From: Bizionia sp. M204
Lineage (GTDB): Bacteria > Bacteroidota > Bacteroidia > Flavobacteriales > Flavobacteriaceae
NCBI RefSeq assembly: GCF_023205095.1
Contig: NZ_CP046242.1
Span: 919,001-983,000 of the forward strand
Direction of reading: 5' to 3'
Length of the DNA stretch: 64,000 bases
Positions within the stretch are counted from its first letter, which is position 1; every line of letters begins with the position of its first letter. The position numbers and the translations under genes are program-made. Of the stretch, positions 1-8,673 are shown one piece after another. The notes beneath the pieces are model-generated. The model was given only the letters and a program-made list of their open reading frames with translations, made no database searches and had not been told where the DNA came from.

Positions 1-1
1 C

Positions 2-1924
2 GATCCAGAAGCTATTTTAATGTGTGAAGTGAGAGCTCATTCAGAATCAGATTTAAACCAACAAATCCAAAATCTGCGTGAAGCTATTACTAATTTAAGA
101 TTATGTTATGCGCAAGTGGTACTTCAAGGTAATGCCATTAATCAAGCTATGGAATTACGAAAAGCTGGACTAGGTCTGTTGGGAAACATGATTGGTGATA
201 AAAAATCGGCAGCCTGTATTGAAGACACCGCCGTGGCCATACCTGATTTGGCACATTATATTTCAGATTTTACCAAGCTTATGAACAGCTATAACCAAAA
301 GGCGGTTTATTATGCACATGCTGGAGCCGGTGAGTTGCACTTGCGACCTATTTTAAATTTAAAGCAAAAGGAAGACGTTGTTTTATTTCGAAAAATAACT
401 ACAGATGTAGCCAAGCTTGTTAAGTCGTATCAAGGCTCTATGAGTGGCGAACATGGTGATGGTATTGTTCGAGCTGAATTTATACCACTTATGATTGGTG
501 ATGCAAATTATGCCATTATAAAACGGATAAAACACGCTTTCGATCCTAATGCTATTTTCAATCCAGGTAAAATTGTTGATGCGTTTCCCATGGATGACAA
601 TTTACGCTATGTTCCAGGACGTCATGAGCCTGAAATTGAAACCGTTTTAGATTTTTCGGCATCATTAGGGATTTTGCGGGAAGCCGAAAAATGCAATGGA
701 TCTGGCGATTGTAGAAAACTACCTGAATTTGGCGGAACCATGTGTCCAAGTTATCGTGCTACCCGAAATGAAAAAGATACCACACGAGCACGTGCCAATG
801 CGTTACGTGAGTTTTTAACGACTTCCAATAAAGCGAACAAGTTTAATCATGATGAATTAAAGGCTGTTTTTGATTTATGTGTGAGTTGTAAAGCATGCGC
901 AAGTGAATGTCCAAGCAGTGTGGATGTTGCGAGTTTAAAAGCGGAATTTGAGTATCAATATCAGAAGGAAAATGGAAGTCGTTTACGGACGAAACTATTC
1001 GCATATAACAATAAATTGAATGCCTATGGAAGGCGTTTTTCGGGTGTTACTAATTTTATCTTTTCAAATGCAGTAACAAGTTCTATTATTAAAAAAATGC
1101 TAGGAATAGCTGCTAAAAGAAGCTTGCCTTTATTGTCAAGTATTAGTTTATATAAATACAGTCAAAAGCCTGTAAATAAAATCATTAACTCAAATTCAAT
1201 TAAAATCGTTTATATTTTTAATGATGAATTTACAAATCACCTAGACTCCGAAATTGGTCAAGACGCCTTGCAACTTTTAAAGACTCTTAATTACGATGTG
1301 AAATTTATAAAACATAAGGAATCTGGTCGTGCTTTTTTGTCTAAAGGGTTTCTGGAACAGGCTAAAAAAGTTGCTAATAAAAACGTGTCTATTTTTTCTG
1401 AAGTTATTTCAGAAACAACACCATTAATCGGTATCGAGCCATCGGCTATTTTAACGTTTCGTGATGAGTATATCAAATTAGCAGATAATAAAGATGCAGC
1501 CAAAAAGCTCGCTAAAAACTGTTTTTTAATTGAAGAGTTTCTTCAAAATGAAATCATATTAGGAAATATAAAACCGGATCAGTTTACTACAGAAACCAAA
1601 ACTATTAAGTTTCATGGGCATTGTCATCAAAAGGCGCTAAGCAATCAGAAAACAAGTTTTGATATTTTAAATTTACCCAAAAACTATCGTGTAACCATTA
1701 TTCCAAGTGGTTGCTGTGGTATGGCTGGAAGTTTTGGTTATGAAACCGAACATTATGAGGTGAGTATGCAAATAGGTGAGCAAACACTGTTTCCGGCTGT
1801 TAGAAAAGCTACCGCAGAAACTATAATTTCTGCCAATGGCACTAGTTGCAGACATCAGATTAAAGATGGTACAAATCGTGTGGCATTTCACCCCATATCT
1901 ATACTAAAACAAGCGTTGTTGTAA
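2..1924 (+). CDS. FAD-linked oxidase / 4Fe-4S dehydrogenase, YdiJ-like (5' end outside window)
   Basis: The reading frame is open from base 2, so the gene starts left of the window and only its last 640 residues are visible. They begin inside the C-terminal part of an FAD-linked oxidase domain (SGEHGDG near visible residue 148, then FNPGK). A ferredoxin-type cluster motif follows (CVSCKACASECP, near residue 293, with an earlier CNGSGDC/CP pair), and then CCG-type cysteines (GHCHQKA near 539, SGCCGMAG near 570). This order is that of the long single-chain D-2-hydroxyacid dehydrogenases of the YdiJ type, which oxidise D-lactate or D-2-hydroxyglutarate and pass electrons through Fe-S clusters. 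The exact substrate cannot be read from the sequence. The next gene starts 126 bases downstream. Confidence 0.85.
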   Translation, partial: DPEAILMCEVRAHSESDLNQQIQNLREAITNLRLCYAQVVLQGNAINQAMELRKAGLGLLGNMIGDKKSAACIEDTAVAIPDLAHYISDFTKLMNSYNQKAVYYAHAGAGELHLRPILNLKQKEDVVLFRKITTDVAKLVKSYQGSMSGEHGDGIVRAEFIPLMIGDANYAIIKRIKHAFDPNAIFNPGKIVDAFPMDDNLRYVPGRHEPEIETVLDFSASLGILREAEKCNGSGDCRKLPEFGGTMCPSYRATRNEKDTTRARANALREFLTTSNKANKFNHDELKAVFDLCVSCKACASECPSSVDVASLKAEFEYQYQKENGSRLRTKLFAYNNKLNAYGRRFSGVTNFIFSNAVTSSIIKKMLGIAAKRSLPLLSSISLYKYSQKPVNKIINSNSIKIVYIFNDEFTNHLDSEIGQDALQLLKTLNYDVKFIKHKESGRAFLSKGFLEQAKKVANKNVSIFSEVISETTPLIGIEPSAILTFRDEYIKLADNKDAAKKLAKNCFLIEEFLQNEIILGNIKPDQFTTETKTIKFHGHCHQKALSNQKTSFDILNLPKNYRVTIIPSGCCGMAGSFGYETEHYEVSMQIGEQTLFPAVRKATAETIISANGTSCRHQIKDGTNRVAFHPISILKQALL

Positions 1925-2050
1925 GTTGCTTATTTTTAAAGAGTTGATTATGGTTTCTTTATAAAAAGGGAAATAAATTTGGCAGCTAATTAAAAATCCA
2001 TTTTTGTTTCTGTGATAATACAATTACATTAGCTACAAAAAATTGGTTGT

Positions 2051-3106
2051 ATGGCAGGAAATTCCTTCGGAAATTTATTTAAATTAACAACATTTGGCGA
2101 GTCGCACGGCCTAGCCATCGGTGGAATTATTGATGGTTGTCCTCCTGGATTGGAAGTCGATTTTGATGCTATTCAACAAGAGTTAAACAGACGAAAACCT
2201 GGTCAATCTGAAATCGTCACTCAACGTAAAGAACCGGATACTGTTGAATTTCTATCTGGAATTTTTGAAGGCAAAACAACGGGGACACCAATTGGCTTTA
2301 CTATTCAAAATGCGAATCAGAAATCTAAAGATTATTCTCATATCAAGGATGTTTACCGCCCAAGTCACGCGGATTATACATATGATAAAAAATATGGTAT
2401 TCGGGATTATCGTGGTGGTGGTCGTAGTTCAGCGCGTGAAACCGCTTCTCGAGTAGTGGCGGGAGCTTTAGCTAAACAAGTTTTGAAATCGGTGAAAATT
2501 CATGCCTATACATCATCTGTAGGGGATATATTTTTAGAAAAACCATATCAGGATTTAGATTTTTCGAAAATTGAATCCAATGCCATCCGTTGTCCAGATG
2601 CCGTTACCGCAGACCGGATGATTGAAAAAATTAAAGCCATCCGAAAAGAAGGTAATACGATAGGAGGAACCATAACCTGCGTGTTACAAAATGTACCTAT
2701 AGGTTTAGGTGAACCTGTTTTTGATAAGCTTCATGCTGAATTAGGGAAAGCCATGTTGTCCATAAACGCCGTAAAAGGTTTTGAATATGGCAGTGGTTTT
2801 TGTGGTGCAAAAATGACCGGTACCGAACATAACGATTTATTTAATGCAGATGGTTCTACAAAAACCAACTTATCTGGCGGTATTCAAGGAGGTATAAGTA
2901 ATGGCATGGATATTTATTTCCGTGTGGCCTTCAAACCTGTAGCAACGGTTATTCAGAAACAAGAAGCTTTAAATTCAAGTGGAGAACTAGTGGACATGCA
3001 AGGAAAAGGACGCCATGATCCATGTGTTGTTCCAAGAGCAATACCCATTGTTGAAGCTATGGCAGCATTGGTGTTAGCGGATTATTTTCTCTTAAATAAA
3101 GTATAA
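2051..3106 (+). CDS. aroC: Chorismate synthase
   Basis: Converts 5-enolpyruvylshikimate-3-phosphate to chorismate using reduced FMN, the last step of the common aromatic pathway. The 351 residues match the usual length of 350-370. Family signatures are present in order: GESHG near the N-terminus, the arginine-rich [15 protein letters not shown] near residue 125, and [15 protein letters not shown] near the C-terminus. The ATG start gives the typical MAGNSFG N-terminus. The gene is followed after 38 bases by a symporter gene on the same strand. The aroB gene of the same pathway lies separately at 35.6 kb. Confidence 0.97.
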   Translation: MAGNSFGNLFKLTTFGESHGLAIGGIIDGCPPGLEVDFDAIQQELNRRKPGQSEIVTQRKEPDTVEFLSGIFEGKTTGTPIGFTIQNANQKSKDYSHIKDVYRPSHADYTYDKKYGIRDYRGGGRSSARETASRVVAGALAKQVLKSVKIHAYTSSVGDIFLEKPYQDLDFSKIESNAIRCPDAVTADRMIEKIKAIRKEGNTIGGTITCVLQNVPIGLGEPVFDKLHAELGKAMLSINAVKGFEYGSGFCGAKMTGTEHNDLFNADGSTKTNLSGGIQGGISNGMDIYFRVAFKPVATVIQKQEALNSSGELVDMQGKGRHDPCVVPRAIPIVEAMAALVLADYFLLNKV

Positions 3107-3144
3107 TAATACAGTAAAACTATAACGATTTAGATTAACGATTT

Positions 3145-4455
3145 ATGAAGAAACTCGCATTACATTGGCAAATTATACTCGGAATGGTTTTAGGTGTTGC
3201 TTTCGCCTTAATTATGTCCAAATTCGAATTTGGAAGCCAAATAATAACGGATTGGGTTAAACCTTTCGGAACAATTTTTATCAATTTATTGAAACTTATT
3301 GCCGTTCCTTTAATATTAGCATCCTTAATTAAAGGTGTTTCAGATTTAAAGGATATTTCCAAATTATCGAAAATGGGAGGCAGAACCATTGGAATTTATA
3401 TTGTTACGACGCTCATAGCCGTATCAATAGGTTTAGCTGTGGTGAACATCATTCAGCCTGGTAAATCTATTTCCGAAGAAACCCGAACCGAACTCGTAGA
3501 AAGTTATAAGTCTGATGCTGAAGGTAAAATTGCCGATGCTGAAAAGCAAAAAAATGCGGGACCTTTGCAGGCTTTGGAGGATTTAGTACCAAGCAATATT
3601 TTCCAAGCAGCCAGTGATAATGGCAACATGCTACAGGTTATTTTCTTTGCTATTCTTTTTGGATTAGGATTGATATTAATTCCAGAAGAAAAATCAGAGC
3701 CTGTAAAACAATTTTTTGATAGTTTTAATGAAGTAATACTCAAGCTAATTGATTTAATAATGCTTGCCGCTCCTTATGGTGTTTTTGCTCTATTAGCAGC
3801 TTTAGTAGTAGAAGCGCCTAGTGCCGATTTATTTAAAGCCCTTGGCTGGTACGCATTCTGTGTCATTTTAGGTTTAGCGCTTATGATGGCTGTTTATGCC
3901 GCTTTAGTTTTTGTTATAACTAAACGAACACCGAAGTTTTTCTTTAATGGAATAGCGCCTGCACAATTATTAGGTTTTTCAACCAGTAGTAGTGCCGCTA
4001 CCTTACCTGTAACTATGGAACGTGTTGAAGAGCATTTAGGCGTTGATGAAGAAGTTACCAGCTTTGTATTACCTATTGGAGCAACCATCAATATGGATGG
4101 AACCAGTTTATACCAAGCCGTAGCAGCTGTTTTTATTGCGCAAGCTTTTGGTATGGATTTAAGTTTTGGTGTGCAATTAGGGATTATTGCTACAGCAACT
4201 TTGGCCTCAATTGGTAGTGCTGCTGTACCTGGCGCAGGAATGGTCATGCTCGTCATAGTTTTAGCTCAAGCTGGAATTCCAGAAGCCGGATTGGCTTTAA
4301 TTTTTGCCGTGGATAGACCGCTTGATATGTGCCGAACCACAGTAAATATTACGGGTGATGCAGCTGTTTCTATGATAGTGGCTAAATCTGTTGGAAAACT
4401 TGGTGATCCCGACGTTAAAAATTGGGATGATAATTATGCCCGAAAAAATAAGTAA
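3145..4455 (+). CDS. Dicarboxylate/amino acid:cation symporter (DAACS family)
   Basis: An inner-membrane secondary transporter of 436 residues from the glutamate/dicarboxylate symporter family (GltP/GltT/DctA relatives), which couples uptake of acidic amino acids or C4-dicarboxylates to sodium or protons. Diagnostic motifs are the serine-rich re-entrant loop STSSSAATLP (near residue 280) and the substrate and ion-site motifs NMDGTSLYQ and DRPLDMCRTTVNITGD. A polar, charged insert at about residues 105-150 separates early membrane segments; such loops occur in the family. Substrate preference is not decidable here. It could be cotranscribed with aroC. Confidence 0.92.
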   Translation: MKKLALHWQIILGMVLGVAFALIMSKFEFGSQIITDWVKPFGTIFINLLKLIAVPLILASLIKGVSDLKDISKLSKMGGRTIGIYIVTTLIAVSIGLAVVNIIQPGKSISEETRTELVESYKSDAEGKIADAEKQKNAGPLQALEDLVPSNIFQAASDNGNMLQVIFFAILFGLGLILIPEEKSEPVKQFFDSFNEVILKLIDLIMLAAPYGVFALLAALVVEAPSADLFKALGWYAFCVILGLALMMAVYAALVFVITKRTPKFFFNGIAPAQLLGFSTSSSAATLPVTMERVEEHLGVDEEVTSFVLPIGATINMDGTSLYQAVAAVFIAQAFGMDLSFGVQLGIIATATLASIGSAAVPGAGMVMLVIVLAQAGIPEAGLALIFAVDRPLDMCRTTVNITGDAAVSMIVAKSVGKLGDPDVKNWDDNYARKNK

Positions 4456-4506
4456 AAATTGATTTACTGCCTTATTTTAGTAACTAATTAATGTAAAGTA
4501 ACGCTT

Positions 4507-5544
4507 ATGAATGTGTGTTTTTTAATGTATCCTTGGGAGAAAATAGACCCAGAAAATGATACCAGTCTCGCTTTGATAAAAGAATGTGTAAAGCGAGGTC
4601 ATGGTGTAGCACTATGTTCACCTGCAAATTTAACAATTCGTAATAGCGTTACAAATGCTTTTTGTACCGTAATTAACCGAATGGAGAAAGTACCGGCTTC
4701 CTTAAAAGCCTTTTATAAAAAAGCAGTTTTACGTGAAGAAATGTTACCGCTTGCTGGTTTTGATGCTATTTTTTTTCGCGCAAATCCACCTTTAGATCCA
4801 ATTATGCTTAATTTTTTAGATTCGGTTAAGGATGATGTCTTTATTATTAATTCTTTAGAAGGCATGCGTGAAGCGAATAACAAGCTATATACAGCGGCTT
4901 TTGGTGATGCACACAGCAATATTATTCCAAATACACACGTATCTAAAAATAAGAACTATTTAGTCCGACAAATTAAGGAATCCAAAGCTGATAAAATGAT
5001 TATCAAACCGTTGAATGGTTTTGGTGGATCGGGTGTGATTCTTATAGAGAAATCGGCCATGAGCAATATTAATTCACTTTTAGATTTTTATATAAATAGT
5101 AGTGATGGAACTTCTAATTATGTTATTCTTCAAGATTATATTGAAGGTGCAGATGAAGGCGATGTGCGCATTTTAATGCTCAATGGTGAACCCATTGGGG
5201 CTATGAAGCGCGTTCCCGGCTCAGATGATCATCGTTCTAATGTGTCTGCTGGCGGATCGGTTCAAAAACATACATTGACAAAAGCTGAAAAAGCTTTGTG
5301 TAAACAAATTGGACCTAAATTAGTTAAAGATGGTCTGTATTTTGTTGGTATTGATGTTATAGGAGGAAAGCTGGTGGAAGTAAATGTGATGTCGCCAGGT
5401 GGAATAACGTATATCAACAAAGTTTATAAGAACAAATATCGGGTAGAAGAGAAGGTTATCGATTTTCTAGAAAGTAAAGTACTGGATAATGTAGAAGCGT
5501 TTAATCGGAGATCGCGTTTGCGTAAAACGGTTGAAGATGCTTAA
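4507..5544 (+). CDS. ATP-grasp ligase, glutathione-synthetase-like
   Basis: A 345-residue protein with the layout of prokaryotic glutathione synthetase: an N-terminal pre-ATP-grasp region (VCFLMYPWEKI), the segment NSLEGMREANNKLY, the ATP-binding IIKPLNGFGGSGV near residue 165, and metal-binding VEVNVMSPGG near residue 295. ATP-grasp enzymes of this type join a carboxylate to an amine through an acylphosphate. No glutamate-cysteine ligase is present in the window and the downstream neighbours are hydrolases, so a true glutathione role is not shown; it may be an amide ligase for another acceptor. It opens a four-gene run with gaps of 27, 8 and 19 bases. The function call rests on fold and motif only. 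Confidence 0.85.
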   Translation: MNVCFLMYPWEKIDPENDTSLALIKECVKRGHGVALCSPANLTIRNSVTNAFCTVINRMEKVPASLKAFYKKAVLREEMLPLAGFDAIFFRANPPLDPIMLNFLDSVKDDVFIINSLEGMREANNKLYTAAFGDAHSNIIPNTHVSKNKNYLVRQIKESKADKMIIKPLNGFGGSGVILIEKSAMSNINSLLDFYINSSDGTSNYVILQDYIEGADEGDVRILMLNGEPIGAMKRVPGSDDHRSNVSAGGSVQKHTLTKAEKALCKQIGPKLVKDGLYFVGIDVIGGKLVEVNVMSPGGITYINKVYKNKYRVEEKVIDFLESKVLDNVEAFNRRSRLRKTVEDA

Positions 5545-5571
5545 CTAGCTTTAGTTAAAAACACGCTCATT

Positions 5572-6405
5572 ATGTTGCTTTCACCTCTTAAAAAACCGTT
5601 AGTTTCTGTAAATTGGTTGCATAATCATTTAGATGCTTCTAACCTTATTGTTTTAGATGCAACCATTCCAAAAGTTTCAGAGTTAGATGATGTAGTTCAT
5701 AAAAAGGAAGTCATTCCAAACACCTTGTTTTTCAATTTAAAACAAAAATTTAGTGATGTGTCTGCGCCATTTCCAACCACATTTCCAACATTAGAACAAT
5801 TTCAATATGAAGCCCAACAATTAGGTATTCAACAAAATAGCACTCTCGTTGTGTATGATGATAAAGGTATCTATTCAAGCGCGCGTGTTTGGTGGTTGTT
5901 TAAAGCCTTTGGTTTTCATAATGTTGCAGTTTTAAACGGTGGATTACCAGCGTGGAAAACAGCAGGATTTGAAGTTTTAAACAATTATGAATCTGTCAAA
6001 AGTATAGGTGATTTTCAAGCGGAAAAACCCCAAAATCATATGGTGTTTTTTGACGATATGCAGCAAAACGTTCAATTGAATCAACGATTAGTTGTAGATG
6101 CACGTTCGGAGTTACGGTTTAAAAGCTTGGTCCGTGAACCACGTGTAGGTTTGCGTCGTGGAACGATACCGAGTTCTGTAAATATACCTTATGAAAGCTT
6201 ATTAGATTCAGGAATTATGAAATCTGAAAGTGAATTACGGACTATTTTTTCTAAAATAGCTAAACCACATGATGCGCTTACGTTTTCTTGTGGATCAGGA
6301 ATAACCGCTTGTGTTTTAGCACTAGGCGCAGAACTGGCTGGTTATCACGACTTGGTGATATATGATGGTTCTTGGACAGAATGGGGAAGTTTAATACCAG
6401 AATAA
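5572..6405 (+). CDS. Sulfurtransferase with two rhodanese domains (SseA-like)
   Basis: A 277-residue tandem rhodanese protein. The N-terminal domain is inactive and structural (YDDKGIYSSARVWWLF, residues 95-110). The C-terminal domain carries the active-site loop CGSGITA with the catalytic cysteine at residue 240. CGSG(I/V)TA is the loop of 3-mercaptopyruvate sulfurtransferases; thiosulfate sulfurtransferases usually have CRxGx[RT]. The family moves sulfane sulfur onto cyanide, thiols or protein acceptors. It ends 8 bases before the next gene, which suggests cotranscription. Its link to the ATP-grasp and peptidase neighbours is unknown. Confidence 0.88.
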   Translation: MLLSPLKKPLVSVNWLHNHLDASNLIVLDATIPKVSELDDVVHKKEVIPNTLFFNLKQKFSDVSAPFPTTFPTLEQFQYEAQQLGIQQNSTLVVYDDKGIYSSARVWWLFKAFGFHNVAVLNGGLPAWKTAGFEVLNNYESVKSIGDFQAEKPQNHMVFFDDMQQNVQLNQRLVVDARSELRFKSLVREPRVGLRRGTIPSSVNIPYESLLDSGIMKSESELRTIFSKIAKPHDALTFSCGSGITACVLALGAELAGYHDLVIYDGSWTEWGSLIPE

Positions 6406-6413
6406 AATGCGAT

Positions 6414-7238
6414 ATGGAAAAATTATCAATTGAAGCCATCATCAAAAAAATAGAACATGAAGAACGTTTTTATGCTGTTTCTGATGATTATTCCTTCACT
6501 TTAAAAATAGATTCTTACGTTCATTATGTATGTTCGGCCATTCACGATGGTCATCAGTTTAGAACAGAACTTTGGGAGAATTGTTTGCACACGGAATATG
6601 AGCGTTGGTACGAGGAAGATCCTGCAACGAAGGCCATGATTGCAACACATCCTATTGTTATTGCGGGATGCGATTCGCGTTTTGAATACGACTTAAATCG
6701 GCCACCGGAAGAAGCCATTTTTGAAACTGCTTGGGGAAAACAACTATGGAAACAGCCACTCCCAGAAGCAATGAAGGCCAAAAGTTTACAAAAGCACGCT
6801 AATTTTTATAAAGTGGTTTCGGCATTAATAAAGAAGATAGAAGAAAAATACAACGGTTGTATTGTTTTTGATATGCATAGCTACAATTGGCAACGTTGGG
6901 ACCGGGAAGTGCCAACTTGGAATATAGGAACTAGTAATATTGATAATAAACGTTTTGGGACTTTGGTGGAAGCATGGAGAAATCGCTTATCACAAATTCA
7001 ACTTCCTCATAAAATTGCACAAACGGCAAAAGTTAATGATACCTTTCAAGGGAATGGTTATTTCTTAAAATACATTACTCATAGTTTTAAAAACACACTA
7101 GTTCTCGCCACAGAAATTGCTAAAATTTATGGTGATGAGTATCATCAAGTTATTTACCCTGAAGTTGTGGAAGCGGTTGCAGATCAATTAGAAACGCACA
7201 TTCCAAAGCAAGCTTCTAATTTTTTGAAGTATATTTAA
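6414..7238 (+). CDS. N-formylglutamate amidohydrolase family protein
   Basis: A 274-residue zinc-dependent hydrolase of the N-formylglutamate amidohydrolase (FGase) family, part of the M14-like peptidase superfamily. A catalytic-core segment reads IVFDMHSYNWQRW, and an arginine/aspartate-rich region CDSRFEYDLNRPPEEA precedes it. The start at 6414 is chosen because an upstream ATG at 6372 would overlap the sulfurtransferase and add 14 unrelated residues. No histidine-degradation genes are nearby, so formylglutamate is probably not the physiological substrate. The position between an ATP-grasp ligase and a DUF1704 peptidase suggests hydrolysis of an N-acyl or isopeptide-like bond. That is inference. 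Confidence 0.85.
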   Translation: MEKLSIEAIIKKIEHEERFYAVSDDYSFTLKIDSYVHYVCSAIHDGHQFRTELWENCLHTEYERWYEEDPATKAMIATHPIVIAGCDSRFEYDLNRPPEEAIFETAWGKQLWKQPLPEAMKAKSLQKHANFYKVVSALIKKIEEKYNGCIVFDMHSYNWQRWDREVPTWNIGTSNIDNKRFGTLVEAWRNRLSQIQLPHKIAQTAKVNDTFQGNGYFLKYITHSFKNTLVLATEIAKIYGDEYHQVIYPEVVEAVADQLETHIPKQASNFLKYI

Positions 7239-7257
7239 AATAAACTGAATACGCATT

Positions 7258-8403
7258 ATGACGAACGATTACCAAGATTTATTTGATATAGATACCAATT
7301 TAAACAGATTGGTAAAAAAGATAGAATTACTTAACTATATAAACCCTTTAAATATTGAAAGTGAAAAAAAGCAATTTTTCACTTCAAAATATAATTACGA
7401 GCCAAATTTTAAATATCCTAAAGTGAAGTTTAACGGCTATAAACTTCATAGATTGTTCTTTTCACAACGTCTGGAACGCATTGAAGATTCAGACATCAGA
7501 CAGCTTTATGAAGATATAATTTATGAGTATTCTGGAAAAATAGAATGTATTGACACCATAAATCAAGGTCGAAAATTTTACTTTAATAGTTTAAAGAGTT
7601 TTGGAACTCCAACGGAAAAAGACATCGAAAACGCCAAGTTTATTTTGCGTTTTGATGATGATGAACCTTCCGAGGATTTAATATCTAAATACAGTGTTCA
7701 GGAAGCCCAAACTTATTTTGAAGATTTTTCCAAGCGTTACGATTTTAAATATCATCTGAAATTTTCTACTAATATTTCGGCAGCAGCCATGGTTCAGAAT
7801 AATACGCAAACCTTATTGCTTAAGAAAAATCATAAGTTTAGTAAAAATCAGTTAGAAGTACTTGCAAATCACGAAGTTGGTGTGCACATGGTAACGACGT
7901 TTAATGGATTAAGTCAGCCCTTAAAAATATTTTCAAGTGGTTTCCCAAATAATGTAGAAACTCAAGAAGGCTTAGCGGTTTATGCGGAATATATGTCAGG
8001 ATGTCTAACCATGAAACGTTTAAAAGAATTAGCGTATCGTGTTATTGCAGCCGACTCGTTAGCAAAAGGCTACAGTTTTGCAGATACATTTGATTTGCTT
8101 CACAATCAATATAAAGTGCCACGCGATAGTGCATTTACCATTACATTGCGCGTACATAGGGGAGGTGGTTTTACGAAAGACCATTTGTATTTGTCTGGAT
8201 TAAAAAAGGTTTATCAATACGCCCAAAATGATGGTGATTTAGATGTGCTGTTAACAGGAAAGGTAACCTTGGAGTATTCAGATGCTATTTACAGATTACA
8301 AAAATTAGGATTGGCCGTAACTTCCAAGCATTATACAGAATCTTATCATACTAATAAAAACACCAATACAACAATCGATTTTATTCTAAACAGTTTGAAA
8401 TAA
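7258..8403 (+). CDS. DUF1704 metallopeptidase (QEGLA-motif, MATCAP-like tyrosine carboxypeptidase family)
   Basis: A 381-residue protein with the two hallmark motifs of DUF1704: an HExxxH zinc site, NHEVGVH with H205, E206 and H210, and QEGLA at residues 236-240, whose glutamate 237 is the likely third zinc ligand. The family is annotated in bacteria as a flavohemoglobin expression-modulating QEGLA protein. Its vertebrate members (MATCAP/KIAA0895-like) are carboxypeptidases that remove the C-terminal tyrosine of tubulin. No signal peptide is seen, so it is probably cytoplasmic. It is the last gene of the four-gene operon and is followed by a non-coding structured region. The bacterial substrate is unknown. 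Confidence 0.88.
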   Translation: MTNDYQDLFDIDTNLNRLVKKIELLNYINPLNIESEKKQFFTSKYNYEPNFKYPKVKFNGYKLHRLFFSQRLERIEDSDIRQLYEDIIYEYSGKIECIDTINQGRKFYFNSLKSFGTPTEKDIENAKFILRFDDDEPSEDLISKYSVQEAQTYFEDFSKRYDFKYHLKFSTNISAAAMVQNNTQTLLLKKNHKFSKNQLEVLANHEVGVHMVTTFNGLSQPLKIFSSGFPNNVETQEGLAVYAEYMSGCLTMKRLKELAYRVIAADSLAKGYSFADTFDLLHNQYKVPRDSAFTITLRVHRGGGFTKDHLYLSGLKKVYQYAQNDGDLDVLLTGKVTLEYSDAIYRLQKLGLAVTSKHYTESYHTNKNTNTTIDFILNSLK

Positions 8404-8537
8404 AAACCTTAAAGAATTTTTCGTCTATTGACGGATTGCCAATACTTAAAAAGGCGTAGACTCTCACATTATTAAGAATTTGATTCGTTCCTATTTAACA
8501 GAAATTAGGGTCAAACTAACAGCATTCTTTAAGGTTT
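8402..8537. repeat. 136-base segment bounded by a perfect 14-base inverted repeat
   Basis: AAACCTTAAAGAAT at 8404-8417 is repeated exactly in inverted orientation (ATTCTTTAAGGTTT) at 8524-8537. Between the arms lie a perfect hairpin CGTC-TATT-GACG (8422-8433) and an imperfect stem around CCTATTT/AAATTAGG near 8490-8509. The left arm starts at the stop codon of the DUF1704 gene. There is no T-run after the right arm, so it is not a plain terminator for the plus strand. No target-site duplication is evident. It could be a folded RNA in the 3' end or intercistronic leader. Confidence 0.55.
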
Positions 8538-8570
8538 CGTGATACAGAACAAGTTATTTGTTATTTGAGA

Positions 8571-8644
8571 CGTTTTCTAATGAGAATGCGTGATTAGGAC
8601 GTTTCAGTACGTGAAACCACGCTTTTGATTAGAATTCCAAAACG
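8571..8644 (+). other. Nested stem-loop in the leader of the flavodoxin-fold gene
   Basis: Paired segments nest around a single loop: CGTTTT 8571-8576 with AAAACG 8639-8644; TCTAAT 8576-8581 with ATTAGA 8628-8633, where base 8576 can only be in one stem; GCGTG 8588-8592 with CACGC 8618-8622; GTTTCA 8601-8606 with TGAAAC 8612-8617, closed by a GTACG loop. The structure ends about 30 bases before the ATG at 8674. It is a candidate cis-regulatory RNA, but no known riboswitch class is recognised. Confidence 0.45.
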
Positions 8645-8673
8645 TTTTGTACCTTTTAAAAAAAGTTAATTTT

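Noticed and set aside
4507-5544. Straight assignment as glutathione synthetase (gshB)
   Set aside because: Motifs support the fold, but no gshA-like gene is seen in the window and the operon partners are hydrolases, so the specific name was withheld.
6372-6413. Upstream ATG for the FGase gene
   Set aside because: It overlaps the sulfurtransferase coding end; the added residues are only that gene read in another frame.
8402-8537. MITE or insertion-sequence remnant
   Set aside because: Terminal inverted repeats are present, but there is no flanking target duplication and no second copy in the window. A folded RNA fits better.
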